From Azorinus chamasolen (lineage: Eukaryota; Mollusca; Bivalvia; Cardiida; Solecurtidae), in contig OY755238.1 of the NCBI GenBank assembly GCA_963576725.1, positions 25,450,334 to 25,514,333 on the forward strand: a DNA stretch of 64,000 nt, read 5' to 3'. Positions 32,961 through 43,470 of this stretch are shown piece after piece. Every line of letters starts with the position of its first letter. The stretch's first letter is position 1. Below the pieces are notes generated by a model. The model saw nothing but the letters and a program-made list of their open reading frames with translations, searched no databases and was not told the DNA's origin. The translations under genes were made by a program, and so were the position numbers.

Positions 32961-33441
32961 CATGACTGTTCATGTTAGAAAAGATAACATCATGAATAAT
33001 TAACAGAGACATATACATACATGTATGTACAGTATAACCCCTCTAATGCGACCACTTAATGAATACACATGGGTGTCTCTATAAACAGGTGGTTGCTTAA
33101 TGCAGGAAAAAAGTAATGCAGAAAGCTCCTCTAGGAGCTTTCTGCATTACTTTTGTCCTGCATTAAGCTACCACCTGCACATATCACCCATAATTATACC
33201 TCTTTTAGGTGGTCGCATTAGCGGGATTTTACTGTATATGTCTCTGATATTAATAAGGTTATTTTTAAAATGGCATATTAACACATGAGATTTCTATCGA
33301 AGTAGATACTTTGGATTCAGATATATATTATATCATTAGCAAACAAAGCAGACCCTGATCAGTGCGCTCACATAGGAGCCGTCTGATCTGAGTCTACTCT
33401 GTTTGCTATGGCGTAGAAATGCGTGCTTGTGGAGTAAAATG
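32957..33441. mobile_element. family A1 element split by D3
   Basis: Left flank ttactccatgactgttcatg. Right part from ttaataaggttatttttaaa through gcaaacaaagcagaccctg to gtggagtaaaatg. Hairpin moderately diverged. Confidence 0.65.
33028..33236. mobile_element. family D3 MITE nested in A
   Basis: TACAGTATAACCCC to GGGATTTTACTGTA. D3 has ctaatgcgaccact beside the ends. Apex gctcctctaggagc. An outer inverted phrase (cagagacata/tatgtctctg) flanks it. Confidence 0.8.
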
Positions 33442-33447
33442 TTCATC

Positions 33448-33708
33448 ATTTACTCCACGAATATTTAAGGAAGAAATAATGAAATCATGAATGTTTTAAT
33501 ATAATGACACTATCAATGATAGAATCTTTCACCATGAAAGAATTTGTAGAATAAGACCTTCACTGTGTCATCAAAATAGAAAAGATCCTGATCGCACCTT
33601 TGCAAACAGAGTAGACCCAGATGTGACGGCTCCAACATGAGCCGTCTGATCTGAATCTGCTGTGTTTGCAAATTGCGTAGAAATATGTATTGTTGGAGTA
33701 AAGGGACT
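33448..33708. mobile_element. family A1 element, rearranged
   Basis: tttactccacgaatatttaa to ggagtaaagggactaa. The left half reaches aagatcctgatcgc, then a fresh acctttgcaaacagagtaga begins, so two A pieces are joined. Confidence 0.6.
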
Positions 33709-33744
33709 AAAGACACACCCTTTATATCTGACTTTGTATGCATA

Positions 33745-33930
33745 TACAGTAAAACCCCGCTAATGCGACCACCAAAAAGGGGCATAATTCTGGGTGACAG
33801 AGGCAGGTGGTAGCTTAATGCAGGACGAAAGTTATGCAGAAAGCTCCTGTAGGAGCATTAAGCAACCACCTGCTTGAAATGGCACCAATGGCTGTTTATT
33901 AAGTGGTCGCATTAGCGGGGTTTCACTGTA
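33745..33930. mobile_element. family D3 element with half-arm deletion
   Basis: TACAGTAAAACCCCGC to GCGGGGTTTCACTGTA. After the apex gctcctgtaggagc the sequence jumps to attaagcaaccacctgc, so the inner right arm is missing. Confidence 0.82.
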
Positions 33931-33944
33931 TGTATAAATAAACT

Positions 33945-34282
33945 GCAACCTGTCTATAGCGACAATCCAAACAAAGTACATGTATTTTCCTTGTTGAATG
34001 CAGGACGGAAGGAGAGTTCTGCATAAATTTCGTCACACCTTAACCCTTTCCCTCATAGGCTATTTTTAGATCCAACCTCTTTTAATGAATCTACCGAAAA
34101 GGAGCATTAACTAGAGAAAAGCAATAATTTAGAATTCTGTGGCTTGAAACCATTGTGATAAATAGAGCATTTGCTCCTATAGGAGCAAATGCTCTATTTA
34201 TCACAATGGTTTCACAAAGTGACTTTTACAGAGTCGTCAAAAGTCGTCAATATGAGGGAATGGGTTAAGCTACCACCAATCG
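33945..34282. mobile_element. degraded D/H element split by family B
   Basis: Left: aacctgtctatagcgacaat, gttctgcataaatttcgtc. Right: gctaccaccaatcg. The B insert occupies the TTAA of gcattaagc. Confidence 0.6.
34040..34268. mobile_element. family B MITE (229 bp) nested in D/H
   Basis: Complete, TTAA to TTAA, apex gctcctataggagc. Confidence 0.9.
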
Positions 34283-34283
34283 T

Positions 34284-34665
34284 TTCCCTGATGTAAATCT
34301 GTTCTGTTTGTTTATGAAATTATAATAGATCTGCCTCTACAGCTCTACCAATACATTTTTACCAAAAACAGCATGTGTACATTTGCCATTAGAAACAAAA
34401 GAAAACAATCTAATAAACATTAATATTTCATTATTTCTTATATGAATATTCAACAAGGTTAAACGAATAGGAAACACCCTTTCTCTCATGAACCTTTTGT
34501 AACAAACATTGATATCATGCATATTGATTGGCTGAATGTTTTTACTGGCATTATGACCAATGAAATGTGTTATCATGGCATGAACTATTTAGTTCACAGG
34601 CAAACAGAGCAGATCCTGATCAGACGGCTCCTACTGGAATCCACTCTGTTGTAAATGATATGCAT
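34284..34665. mobile_element. two family A1 elements, hairpins reduced
   Basis: 34284-34462 lacks the whole left arm (gatgtaaatctgttctgttt). 34474-34665 keeps gcaaacagagcagatcctga and gacggctcctactgg but loses most of the right arm. Confidence 0.6.
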
Positions 34666-34682
34666 GTATACTAGTAGATAGT

Positions 34683-34842
34683 TTAATAGATAGATAGACA
34701 GATACTTTATTGACACAAACTGGTCATTAACATTAACGTTACATTCATACCGTTAGATAAACAGAGAAAAAAGAAAATTGAAGGTAAAAAGAGGATAAAC
34801 ACAGTGCTACTAAAGGTTGAAACTATATTATAGTAACGTAAG
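34683..34842 (-). mobile_element. retroelement 3' end (minus strand)
   Basis: On the minus strand: tcaataaagtatctgtc and tatc repeats. This is a LINE-type 3' end like that at 11967 but with a different tail. The adjacent 130 bases may be its untranslated region. Confidence 0.5.
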
Positions 34843-34968
34843 TACAGTAGAACCTGTCTTATGTGGTCATCAAAAGGAATTCTAATAATGGATATGAAAG
34901 ACAGGTGATAGCTTAATGCAGGTCGATAGTAATGCACAAAGCTATTTTATCACATCACCTGCGGCATG
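34843..34968. mobile_element. left half of family D2
   Basis: tacagtagaacctgtcttat, ggtgatagcttaatgcaggt, cacaaagct, then the structure breaks down. Confidence 0.6.
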
Positions 34969-34975
34969 GGAGTGC

Positions 34976-35261
34976 AAAAAACAGAATGCCGTAAACCGCG
35001 AAAATGCACTGGTGCATTGTTTTAGTCAAATTAGCAATTTGAATCCGGCCGGTAACGAATCTTAAAGAGAATACGTGGAACCAATGCATGACGCGTTTAA
35101 TTAATAGCCAATCGTAGCGCTGCATGACCGATTCACCCCATGTGCTTAGTGTGCTGTATTACTACGCTGTTTGTAAACACTTGCCGAAACAGCCCTCAGC
35201 TATAGCCTGTTTTACTTTCTATGGCACATTTAAGGTTATGTGAGAAAAAGAATCTTACATG
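34976..35261. other. no recognised feature
   Basis: Unique sequence with no coding or repeat signal I can support. Confidence 0.45.
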
Positions 35262-35385
35262 TGTGTTCATTACAAATAGTTTTTTTTAAGAAACTCGTTT
35301 ACTATAATAATTAAGGCATTCACTAAAAGCTCGTGTCATATTATTATTATAAATTCGTTTCATAAAAACAATTTGTAATGAACAC
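35262..35385. repeat. family J inverted repeat
   Basis: gtgttcattacaaatagttt to aaacaatttgtaatgaacac, with inner arms actataataattaagg and attattattataaattcg. A half copy lies at 40441. Confidence 0.7.
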
Positions 35386-35412
35386 TCATTTAAGATCCTG
35401 TATATAAAAGCT

Positions 35413-35510
35413 TTCTGCATTACGTTTGCCCTGCATTAAAAACCATTTGCTTTTAAAGACGCCTATGTTCAATAAATTAATGGCCGCTTAGGATATATTC
35501 TACTGTAACT
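35413..35510. mobile_element. right half of family D2
   Basis: gctttctgcattacgtttgc, cctgcattaaaaaccatttg, atggccgcttagg, ttctactgtaa. It starts at the apex. Confidence 0.65.
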
Positions 35511-35559
35511 TGAAACATGCGTTTATATAAAGTAAGGGTATGGAAGGCCGGTGCGCCAT

Positions 35560-35810
35560 GCTAAATGCGAAAACTTGAGAACGAACTCAGACTCAACTAA
35601 ACGTTTTATAAGCATGGACCCAGATGGCTCCTATAGTAGCCATCTGATCAGGGTCTGCTCTGTTTGCTTATGATATAACATAGATATGATTCTACAGGGT
35701 CTGCAAGGGCCAAACGGTCCTGTGTCAATGTGCTATTATAACAAATGAATCAAATTGATATTCATGACGTCATTATTTCTTACATGAATATTGATGGAGG
35801 AAAGAGTTAA
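35560..35810. mobile_element. chimeric F/A element
   Basis: The right arm of F (acttgagaacgaactcagac to ataagcatggaccc) runs straight into the A hairpin (agatggctcctatagtagcc). It then continues as A1 to gaggaaagagttaa. Confidence 0.8.
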
Positions 35811-36377
35811 GACTTAGTGAAGCATCTGCGCATGTCAGTAGACGAGTGCCTTCACTGCAATTAGACGGTAAAACATCTGGATTTTGCGACAAATTTTCTC
35901 CAAAATAAAACATTATTTTGACAATATTAACTCACACACTTCAACCGCAGATCGTCCTGAGCATTAAGCTGTCACGTCATATCTTCCTCATGAGGCGCTT
36001 AACAAATGTTCTTTATTATGTAATTAATTTCAATCTCCAATCTTTTGATGTAAATATTTAGAAGCCGTGTTATAATCATACAACTATCATACTATCCCAC
36101 AAGGCTATTTGTCAGCGCGCCATCGTCCTTACTGCTAACGAATAGCGCGTTCCCCAAATGCGACAGCTCGCGACAGGTTCTATAAAAACAACTGTTGAAG
36201 ACACAATTTAGGTGAGTTATGCACTGTTTTTACGAAAGTACAAAAAAGTCTGTATAGCGATATTGTCTGTGGTAATTATTTTGTGAAATTCCTCATCAGC
36301 ATTTGAGCCAAAGATTCGTAAAGCATTTTACAACACTCCTAATTATTCATGCTTGTCCCGAGGTTGTACAACTGTTT
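35811..36377. other. no recognised feature
   Basis: Unique sequence. A few short D- or E-like scraps only. Confidence 0.4.
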
Positions 36378-36467
36378 GCTTGAGTCTGAGATCATTCTGA
36401 AGCATCTGACCAATCAGATACTTGAGAATAATTTCAGACTCATAAGTTTATAACCTTGGACCCTTGT
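36378..36467. mobile_element. degraded family F
   Basis: gcttgagtctgagatcattc, gaagcatctgaccaatcag, gagaataatttcagactc, ataaccttggaccctt. Left-arm duplication absent. Confidence 0.55.
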
Positions 36468-36505
36468 CTCGATAACACATACACACAGACATATAATCCA
36501 CTTTC

Positions 36506-36763
36506 TTAACCCTTCGCTTGCTGAATTTTAAAACACATTTCTCCTTCTTTACCCATGCCCTGTTGTATAATTAGTTAATTACACATATCTTCACTGTGTA
36601 CAAGTATTTCGCTGTGCAATCACTGCTGTGGAGTGCACTGGTTGCACAATCAACTTGTAAATAGTGCAGACCCTGATGAGACAGCTCCTGCAGGAGCTGT
36701 CTCATCTGGGTCTTCACTATTTACAGGTAGGTATATTGACGCGAATAGCAAGCGAAGGGTTAA
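36506..36763. mobile_element. family C MITE (258 bp, opposite orientation)
   Basis: TTAA to TTAA, apex gacagctcctgcaggagc. Longer than the 250-bp copies because of a short insertion (agttaatt) in the unique block. Confidence 0.9.
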
Positions 36764-37210
36764 TGAATATTTATGTATGAATTGTTCTCCTAATGAATAT
36801 TCAATAACTTGATTTTTATAATGCAAAGTTTTCAAGGTTTTTTTTTTCACTATGATAAAAGCTGTTGGACCAGACCTATATATTTCCTTAACCCTTTCCT
36901 TCATATAAACCCATTTTAACGCATTTGCTTTGTAAGACTCCTATAGAAGCCGTCTGATCAGGGTCTGCTCTGTTTGCTAGTGCATGGAATTTGAAAGATC
37001 TTTCTATTTTCTAAAATAGCTACAGTGTTCCACATTCCATATAGATGTATCATAACTATTTTGTCCATGAATATTCAGTAGGTATTGAAATTTGGAATAA
37101 ACATAGAACAGGGAGAGAGATTAGCAAACAGCCCCAGATAAGACAGCCCCTACAGAATACGTTTTGTCTGGTTCTACACTGTTTGCAAAGGCACGAACAG
37201 CGTCGATTCC
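36763..37210. mobile_element. family A1 element split by A2
   Basis: The left flank runs to gttggaccagacctatatat. After the insert: gcaaacagccccagataaga, cagcccctacagaat, gttctacactgtttgcaaag. Confidence 0.7.
36898..37123. mobile_element. family A2 element nested in A1
   Basis: ttaaccctttccttcatata to gaacagggagagagatta. Left arm reduced (gctttgtaagactcctatag). Right arm normal. Confidence 0.72.
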
Positions 37211-37246
37211 TACTATGGTCAGAGCTCCAGATAAGATGCGTAAATT

Positions 37247-37450
37247 AAAACATTTTCAAGAATAACTCCTTTATTTCTCCACCAAACCCCTATACTGTGG
37301 CCACTCTTTAGAATCGTCTCGAAGAGACGATTCTTAAGAGCGGTCACAGTATAGGGTTTGGTGGAGAAATGACGATTTTAGTATTTTGGTACGAGCCCTT
37401 TTCTGTAGCTCTGTATGGTTGAAACATAATTGGCAGTAGTTGAAAACAAA
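37247..37450. mobile_element. family G element
   Basis: Best G hairpin: ccaaacccctatactgtggc, cactctttagaatcgtctcg and complement to tagggtttggtggagaaat. The downstream part matches 7390-7470. Confidence 0.8.
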
Positions 37451-37526
37451 TGTTGATTCTTACGAACGAGAGAAACTGTGGGTGCTAATGACACATACAT
37501 GTATATAGAAACAATTATTTAACATA

Positions 37527-37795
37527 TTAATCCACGACTACATGTATATTCATGTAAGAAATAATGATGAATATTAATTTGATTAACTGTTTTAATAGCA
37601 CATGGATACAGAAACTGTAGAATCATATTCTTATTATATCATAAGCAAACAGAAGCCGTCTGATCTGGATCTACTCTGTTTGCAAAGTTACAGATAGGTA
37701 CATGCATTGAGCAAAGGGATACCCTTTTACCTTGTGAACATAATGCAAGAACTGATCACCTCATGAATATTCATTAACTTTTTTATAATTCCATA
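37527..37795. mobile_element. family A1 element with lost left arm, then a further A left half
   Basis: The first copy reaches gcaaacag and jumps to aagccgtctgatctggatct. It ends aaagggatac at about 37722. The next A flank runs to ttataattccata, where the D element begins. Confidence 0.65.
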
Positions 37796-38003
37796 TACAG
37801 TAAAACCTCTCTTAACCGGCCGTTAAATTTAGTATGAATATCGGTCTTGGAGACAGGTGGCAGCTTAATGCAGGGTGAAAGTCATGCAGTTAGCTCCTAG
37901 AGGAGCTTTCTGCACGACTTTCACCCTGCATTAAGCAGCCACCTGCCTAAAAGTGTCTAAATTCTTATCTACTAGAATTCCGGTTAAGAGAGGTTTTACT
38001 GTA
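37796..38003. mobile_element. family D1 MITE (208 bp)
   Basis: Complete; ends TACAGTAAAACCTCTC and GAGAGGTTTTACTGTA. D1 variant with cttaaccggccg. Apex agctcctagaggagct. Confidence 0.9.
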
Positions 38004-38079
38004 TTCAAAACAAAACTGTCAAATTCGATTTACATAAATTTAAAAACTGTCAAATCTAATCTACATACTTCTACAGCAG

Positions 38080-38413
38080 CTGTCTGGTCTGGGTCTTCTA
38101 TTTTTGAAAATACGCTAACGGACTTGTATATGGGGGAAAGGGTTAAAGCAACAACTCTCAAAAATGTAAAATATTTCAAACATATTCTGTCTATTACTAT
38201 TATAAGTAATCCTAAATGGAGAAGATATACAGTACAACCCCTCTAATCCGAAATTCTAGTATAGAAGCATGTAGATATAGGCAGGTGTCTGCTTAATGCA
38301 GGTTAAAAGTCATGCAGAAAAATCTTGCATTTACCCTGCATTAAGCTGCCACCTGTCTCCAATGCCGATACTTATTCTAATTTGGATGTCTGGTTTAGAG
38401 GGGGTTTACTGTA
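38080..38413. mobile_element. A right-half fragment and a family D1 element
   Basis: 38080-38145: gcagctgtctggtctgggtc to gggggaaagggttaa. 38227-38413: TACAGTACAACCCC to GGGGGTTTACTGTA, with a reduced apex (cagaaaaatcttgc). Confidence 0.65.
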
Positions 38414-39323
38414 TGTACATTATTGTATTATACATGTAGTAGGATGTATTTCAATAACAGCATAAAGCACGATTCACACTTGCTTCTAAGAGGACAATAT
38501 CTGCCGAAAATTTAACAGGAAACACTCAATATTCTATTAAGAGCAGAGACATTGTGCTGCAGACACGAGAGTACCACGACGCCATGGGTTTTACCTTAGT
38601 AAACGAACCCTCGAACCACACACAGTACACGTTCAGATAATATTTATGTATTTACGTTGTAAGCTTGTATGTTCCCTGCTCCAGGCAATTCTCTCTTTGA
38701 TAGCAGCTCTGCAGAGAAGACGAGACATTTGTATATTTGTACTCCCCGGATCAACAGGAACATTTATGTAATCAGATTCAGGCCTATCAAAATAATCTTA
38801 TCGAAGGCACAAGACACGTTCCACGCGCTGGATCTCCTAGTATTTACAAATATCACGTGATCTATCAGTGACATCTGCAATCAAGATGGCCGCCAACGAA
38901 GACGCGGACTTTGATTATTTATGTTTGTGTTTTATCTAATTTGTTTATGTGTTGAAAAATAAACGAAATATCTCAATAACAGAACTGTTTTAGATGCCAG
39001 GAAGAAATGTATTAATTCCGAGCTATGTCACATGTCTCGATTAAGAATAATGTCTCGGTGCCGAAAAAATAACACAGGTTTGTTTTTATGTGCGTGTCAG
39101 TCGGAACATCCTGGTTCTCCCGTGCTTCCGCGAGCCTTCTGGTAAATATAAGGATGCGTTTGACTGGCAGTTTAATTAAACTGAATACCTTCTCGAATCA
39201 TGTGAAATTACCAGTTTTATTTCTGGAAATATTTGAAAATGGCTTCCATGGATATGCCAGAAACCTCATAAAAATGAAAGGTCATAGACATATACAAATG
39301 TTCATTTATAGATAAGATCCAGT
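38414..39323. other. element-poor interval
   Basis: About 900 bases without recognisable mobile elements, unusual here. It contains the short open frame at 38886 and an E-box-like tcacgtga near 38855, but no provable gene. Confidence 0.45.
38886..38939 (+). other. possible first coding segment or gene scrap
   Basis: An ATG in strong context (caagatggccgcc) opens an 18-codon frame starting MAANEDADFDYL and stops at TAA. This start form is common in animal genes, but no plausible splice donor follows and an aataaa lies close behind. It may be a decayed exon, a promoter-proximal scrap or chance. Confidence 0.25.
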
Positions 39324-39650
39324 TTAACCACTTACTTGATATATACTGCTTTTAACCTTTGCAAACAGCATAGACTCAGATCAGACAGCTCCTACAGGCT
39401 ATGTAATCTTGGTCTGTTCGGGTTGCTTATGGAATTACCGGAATATAGACCTGGGTCCATCCATGCTTATAAAACTTTTAGTTGAGTCTGTGTTCGTTCT
39501 CAAGGTTTTGAAGGCTCAAATCTGACCAATCAAAAGCTTGAGAACGAACTCAGTATATAGGTATACATGTATAGACCTGATTCTACAGTCTATGTCATGG
39601 TCACGCATTCCTCGGCTCATTTATCGTTGTCTAATTTCGGCTAATTAATA
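39324..39650. mobile_element. family A element interrupted by family F
   Basis: A left arm caaacagcatagactcagat, apex damaged, to gaatatagacctg. Resumes atagacctgattctacagtc. Confidence 0.65.
39454..39570. mobile_element. truncated family F with 10-bp flanking repeat
   Basis: ggtccatccatgcttataaa to gagaacgaactcag. A 10-bp direct repeat tatagacctg flanks it (39444-39453 and 39570-39579). Confidence 0.7.
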
Positions 39651-39659
39651 TTCAAAATC

Positions 39660-40430
39660 AGCGGAGCAGACAAGTTGAGTATTTGGGTATTTCACCCGAA
39701 TAAAATTCATAAATACTCAAAAGAAATTATTTCAACGAGTATAGGGTAGACTAAAATGCTTTCACTCGAGTTTGCCCAAATAAGTGAGCGGAAAATTATG
39801 GTGAACTGGTTTTTTTAGTTGTAAAAACTTGTTTTGAGCAAAACCCTGGTGTAAGTTTCCGTATTATACTTTATCAAGCATTAGGAAATTCAGTTTCTTT
39901 AGTTTGTAAATCTTTTTAAATGATCACATTTTACGGTTTAAAGTACATGTAGTTGCGGTTGAAGTAAAAACACTGGTAAGAGTAGTTAAATTTAAAAGTT
40001 CGCCTATCACGTCTGAAAAATTGGACTGTCAGATACTCACTTTTGGTTTCCATCAGTTAGTGAAAAATTAGCCAAAAAAAACTGGAAGTGTTCACTCAAT
40101 TCAAATCATTCCGTATCTGTTCCTTGACGATCTCATTATTTTTTACACGAATATTCATTGAGTAAATGGGTACGGTTAAAACTGTAAAGAAAGCATGAAA
40201 ACCCCAAACATAGCAGCACCCAATCTGCATGCGGACATTAAAACCTGACGTCGGTGTATCATCAAGCGAGATAGCTCACCTATCAGTCATTGATCGTAAA
40301 TGAGCGTTGATGTATGCATAGACCACCCAATGGATTGACACTCTCTTGCTCATATACAGAATGACGCAAGATTGCAATCTATGGAATAAATGTTTATTAC
40401 AGTTATTCTAGTTTAAATTACAATATAGAG
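39660..40430. other. mostly unassigned
   Basis: Nothing recognised apart from a short A1 right flank near 40125-40170 (cattattttttacacgaata, gagtaaatggg). Confidence 0.4.
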
Positions 40431-40440
40431 GATTTTACAT

Positions 40441-40757
40441 GAGTGTTCATTACAAAAAAAATTATGCAACAAGTTTACTATAATAATATGACACGAACTT
40501 TAGCGATTCTTGTTATTTACCATGTGCACATAATGTCTTTTTATAATAGTAGTAAGTGTAGAGTCAGATATGGTATATTGCAATTTCCTGTAGGAGCAGT
40601 CTGCCCTGGGTTTACTCTGTGTGCAAACGGCTTAAGAGTTTATACGGAGGAAGGGGTTAATCCAAACACATCCTTTGTAAGTATGATATTATTACAGTCC
40701 AGCTAATAAATATTCATGATGCCATTACTGTTTTTCATGAATATTCAACAGGGAAAT
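40441..40757. mobile_element. half J repeat joined to family A pieces
   Basis: J left arm (gagtgttcattacaaaaaaa ... ataatatgacacgaac) to about 40510. Then an A1 element with a truncated hairpin (ttcctgtaggagcagtctgc) to gaaggggttaa, then another A right flank. Confidence 0.6.
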
Positions 40758-40838
40758 GGTTTACAATGGCCAATATGTTGGAAGGAAATGATAGGCCAAT
40801 GTACAAGTGACCTAAAACAATTTATCATGGTGATGGTG

Positions 40839-41053
40839 TTTACCCTTTAGCCTGCTATTGGTCGATGAGTGAATACCTATGTAAACAGTTTGTATCCAAA
40901 TGAGACGCCGAGTAACTCGGCGTCTCATCAGGGTCCATACTGTTTGACACTCTGATTGCATTTTAGTTGACAAATTGATTATAGCTTGCATTTTGAAAAT
41001 GCAATAGGTGAACAATTCTGAACAAATAATTTGCTCAGCAGTCTAAAGGTTAA
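40839..41053. mobile_element. family E3 MITE
   Basis: tttaccctttagcctgctat to cagtctaaaggttaa. Near-perfect hairpin gatgagacgccgagtaactc with AATGAG/CTGATGAG arm asymmetry. Confidence 0.8.
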
Positions 41054-41150
41054 ACATTCTGAAAGTAGGAGGTCTTCCGAAAGCAAAAGAAGCAATGTCA
41101 AAAGAAACAATTGCAGACTCGGATTTATGGAGTCTGTTCATGAGCATTTG

Positions 41151-41374
41151 TTAACCCTTTCGTCCAGGTTATTTTAGATCCCACTTTGAATAAATCTACC
41201 GAAAAGGAGCATTTACTAGAGTAAAGGATCAGTTTAGAATTGTGTAGTTTTGAAACCATTGTGATAAATAGAGCATTTGCTCCTATAAGAGCAAACGCTT
41301 TATTTATCACAATGGTTTCATAAAGGGATTTTTACAGAGGCGTAGGATGGCGTATTTATGGAGGAAAGGGTGAA
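41151..41374. mobile_element. family B MITE
   Basis: TTAA start. Full hairpin with apex gctcctataagagc. Right end aggaaagggtgaa. Confidence 0.8.
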
Positions 41375-41604
41375 AGTGCAACACTATCCATAACCTCTAG
41401 CACCGGCATAAGCGGTATTACTTTTTATAACTAAAAGCATTGACACAAACGATCCCGAAAGACCAAACAGCACTAAAGACTAATGTACAAGCTACAAAGA
41501 CAAAGATGCAAAATCTACAATAGGAAACGGTGAAACAATTCTAAGTACATGTATGTAGCAAAGTCAACCGGGAACGAAGACCAATAACCTGGAATATATC
41601 ATGT

Positions 41605-41815
41605 GCAATAACCTCTTTCCTTGTGAATATTAAAGATTTATAAAAGAATTCGCGATTTATGAATATCAATTATATGATTTTGTATATTTGTCAATGAAAA
41701 ATGGATTTTTTGCTATTTCAGAAGCTGTAGAACCATATGAACCATATCTGTATTATTCAATAAGTAAACAGAGTAAACCCAGATCAGATGATACCAAAAG
41801 TCGTCTAATATTGTG
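41605..41815. mobile_element. family A1 left half
   Basis: cctctttccttgtgaatatt to agtaaacagagtaaacccag, then gatgataccaaaagtcg. Right half missing. Confidence 0.55.
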
Positions 41816-41849
41816 GAATTGGACAAACAGTCCAAAATCAAGCGAAAAA

Positions 41850-42070
41850 AGCTGTGCATTAAAAGTCTACTAGAGAAAAGGACACTTTTAGGATTATGTA
41901 GTTTTGAAACCATTGTGATAAATAGAGCATTTGCTCCTATAAAAGAAAATGCTCTATTTATTACAATGGTTTCAAACGGTGATTTCACAGAGGTGTCAAA
42001 AGGCGTCAATATAAGGGAATGGGTTAAGCGACCATTCATTTATTGGACATAGGAATCTTAAAACAGGTGC
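41850..42070. mobile_element. family B element abutting D2 left-end sequence
   Basis: B from ctagagaaaaggacactttt to ataagggaatgggttaa (42027). The next bases, gcgaccattcatttattgga, are the D2 sequence that normally follows cctgtcTTAA, so B probably sits in a D2 whose other side is lost. Confidence 0.6.
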
Positions 42071-42106
42071 TGATGTATGTGCAATATGATAAATAGTCCA
42101 CACCCG

Positions 42107-42387
42107 CTGTGAAAAAAATTAATGTCTGCTCAAATTAGACTGTTCAATTTGGACTACTTCCGACTCGACCAAGCTTTTGAGAATTATTAGTGGTCAAGTA
42201 TCATCACACAGTGGTCAAGTATCATCACACAGTGGTCAAGTATCATCACACAGTAGTCAAATATAATCACACAGACTTTTGTGAAACACCTTGGATCATG
42301 ATGAGACGCTGAGTTACTCGGCGTCTCATCTGGATCCAAGCGGTTTGCAAACGCGAGTCAGATCGCGGAGAGTGGGGTAAGGGTTAA
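42107..42387. mobile_element. family E2 MITE with internal tandem repeat
   Basis: Left block aatgtctgctcaaattagac, hairpin gatcatgatgagacgctgag / ttactcggcgtctcatctgg, end gtggggtaagggttaa. Confidence 0.78.
42190..42273. repeat. four 21-bp tandem repeats
   Basis: gtggtcaagtatcatcacac units start at 42190, 42211, 42232 and 42253 within the E2 left block. The last unit is diverged. Confidence 0.9.
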
Positions 42388-42634
42388 ATAAAGATAACCG
42401 TGTAGACTATGTCACACATTTGCAAACAGAGTAGACCCAGATCAGACGGCTCCTATATAGGAGCCGTCTGATCTGGGTCTGCTCTGTTTGCTTATGGAAT
42501 ATGATAGATTTGTTTCTTCAGTTTCTAAAATGGCTACACTGTTATACCTTCCATATTTGATTGTAACTATTTTGTTCATGAATATTCATCAGGTATTGAA
42601 GTTAGGAATACACATGGAACAGGGAAAGGGTTAA
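42384..42634. mobile_element. family A2 MITE
   Basis: Shares TTAA with the E2 copy. The left end is altered but the hairpin is excellent (apex ggctcctatataggagcc). End gaacagggaaagggttaa. Confidence 0.78.
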
Positions 42635-42817
42635 ATCAATACACGCTAATGTGAAAGGCATGCATAATAAGTAGGCAAATACAGTCATGTACAAAGTCTT
42701 AACAGAACAGCACTGTATACTAAAAGTAACTCAGCCATTCGTTCCGTCTGATAGTCCCGGAGGAACCATTGACTTGCTACAACACATGGGCGAAGTTTTA
42801 CATTTGTAAGAAATAAA

Positions 42818-43135
42818 TACAGTAAACCGCCTCTAAACCGGACATCAAATTTAGTGACAGTTTAAAACAGGAGCTTTCTACATTTATCCTGCATTAAGCA
42901 GCCACCTGCCTAAAAGTATCTAAATTCTTATCTAATAGAATTCCGGTTTAAAGGGTTTTTACTGTAAAGGGTTAGTTGCTGGAGACAGGTGACAGCTTAA
43001 TGCAGGGTAAAATTCGCGGAGAAAGCTCCTTTTGTAGCTTTCTGCATGATTTTTATTCTTCATTAAGCAGCCACCTGCCTAAACGTATCTAAATTCTTCT
43101 CTACTAGAATTTCGGTTTAGAGAGGTTTTACTGTA
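42818..43135. mobile_element. two family D1 elements in partial tandem duplication
   Basis: The first copy (42818-42966) lacks its left arm. The second (42973-43135) lacks its left terminus. Each is followed by a ggttagttgctg phrase, so the second looks like a duplicated segment. Confidence 0.65.
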
Positions 43136-43263
43136 TTTAGGTTAGTTGCTGCAATGAAAACAGATTGATTACTTAAAGTTAGAATTGTATTGCTACGATT
43201 GAAAACAACAATACAAAACCCAATTGCTTTCGAAACCAACAAATGTATCATGTTTTTTAATAC

Positions 43264-43463
43264 TTAACCCTTTTCCCCGTGAATATTCATACAAGAGTTA
43301 ATGACATTATTAATATTATTGACACGGATTTTTATACTGGCATAAAAACATTAGAACTATAGGTTATGCAAGAAACAGTAGATCTAGAGACATGGGGCGT
43401 TTGATCTGGGTCTGCCTTATTTACAAATGCGTTTAAATGTGTATTTATGGAGCAAAGGGCTGA
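43264..43463. mobile_element. family A1 element lacking left arm
   Basis: ttaacccttttccccgtgaa to ttatggagcaaagggc. Only gcgtttgatctgggtctgcc remains of the hairpin. Confidence 0.65.
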
Positions 43464-43470
43464 ATTGATA

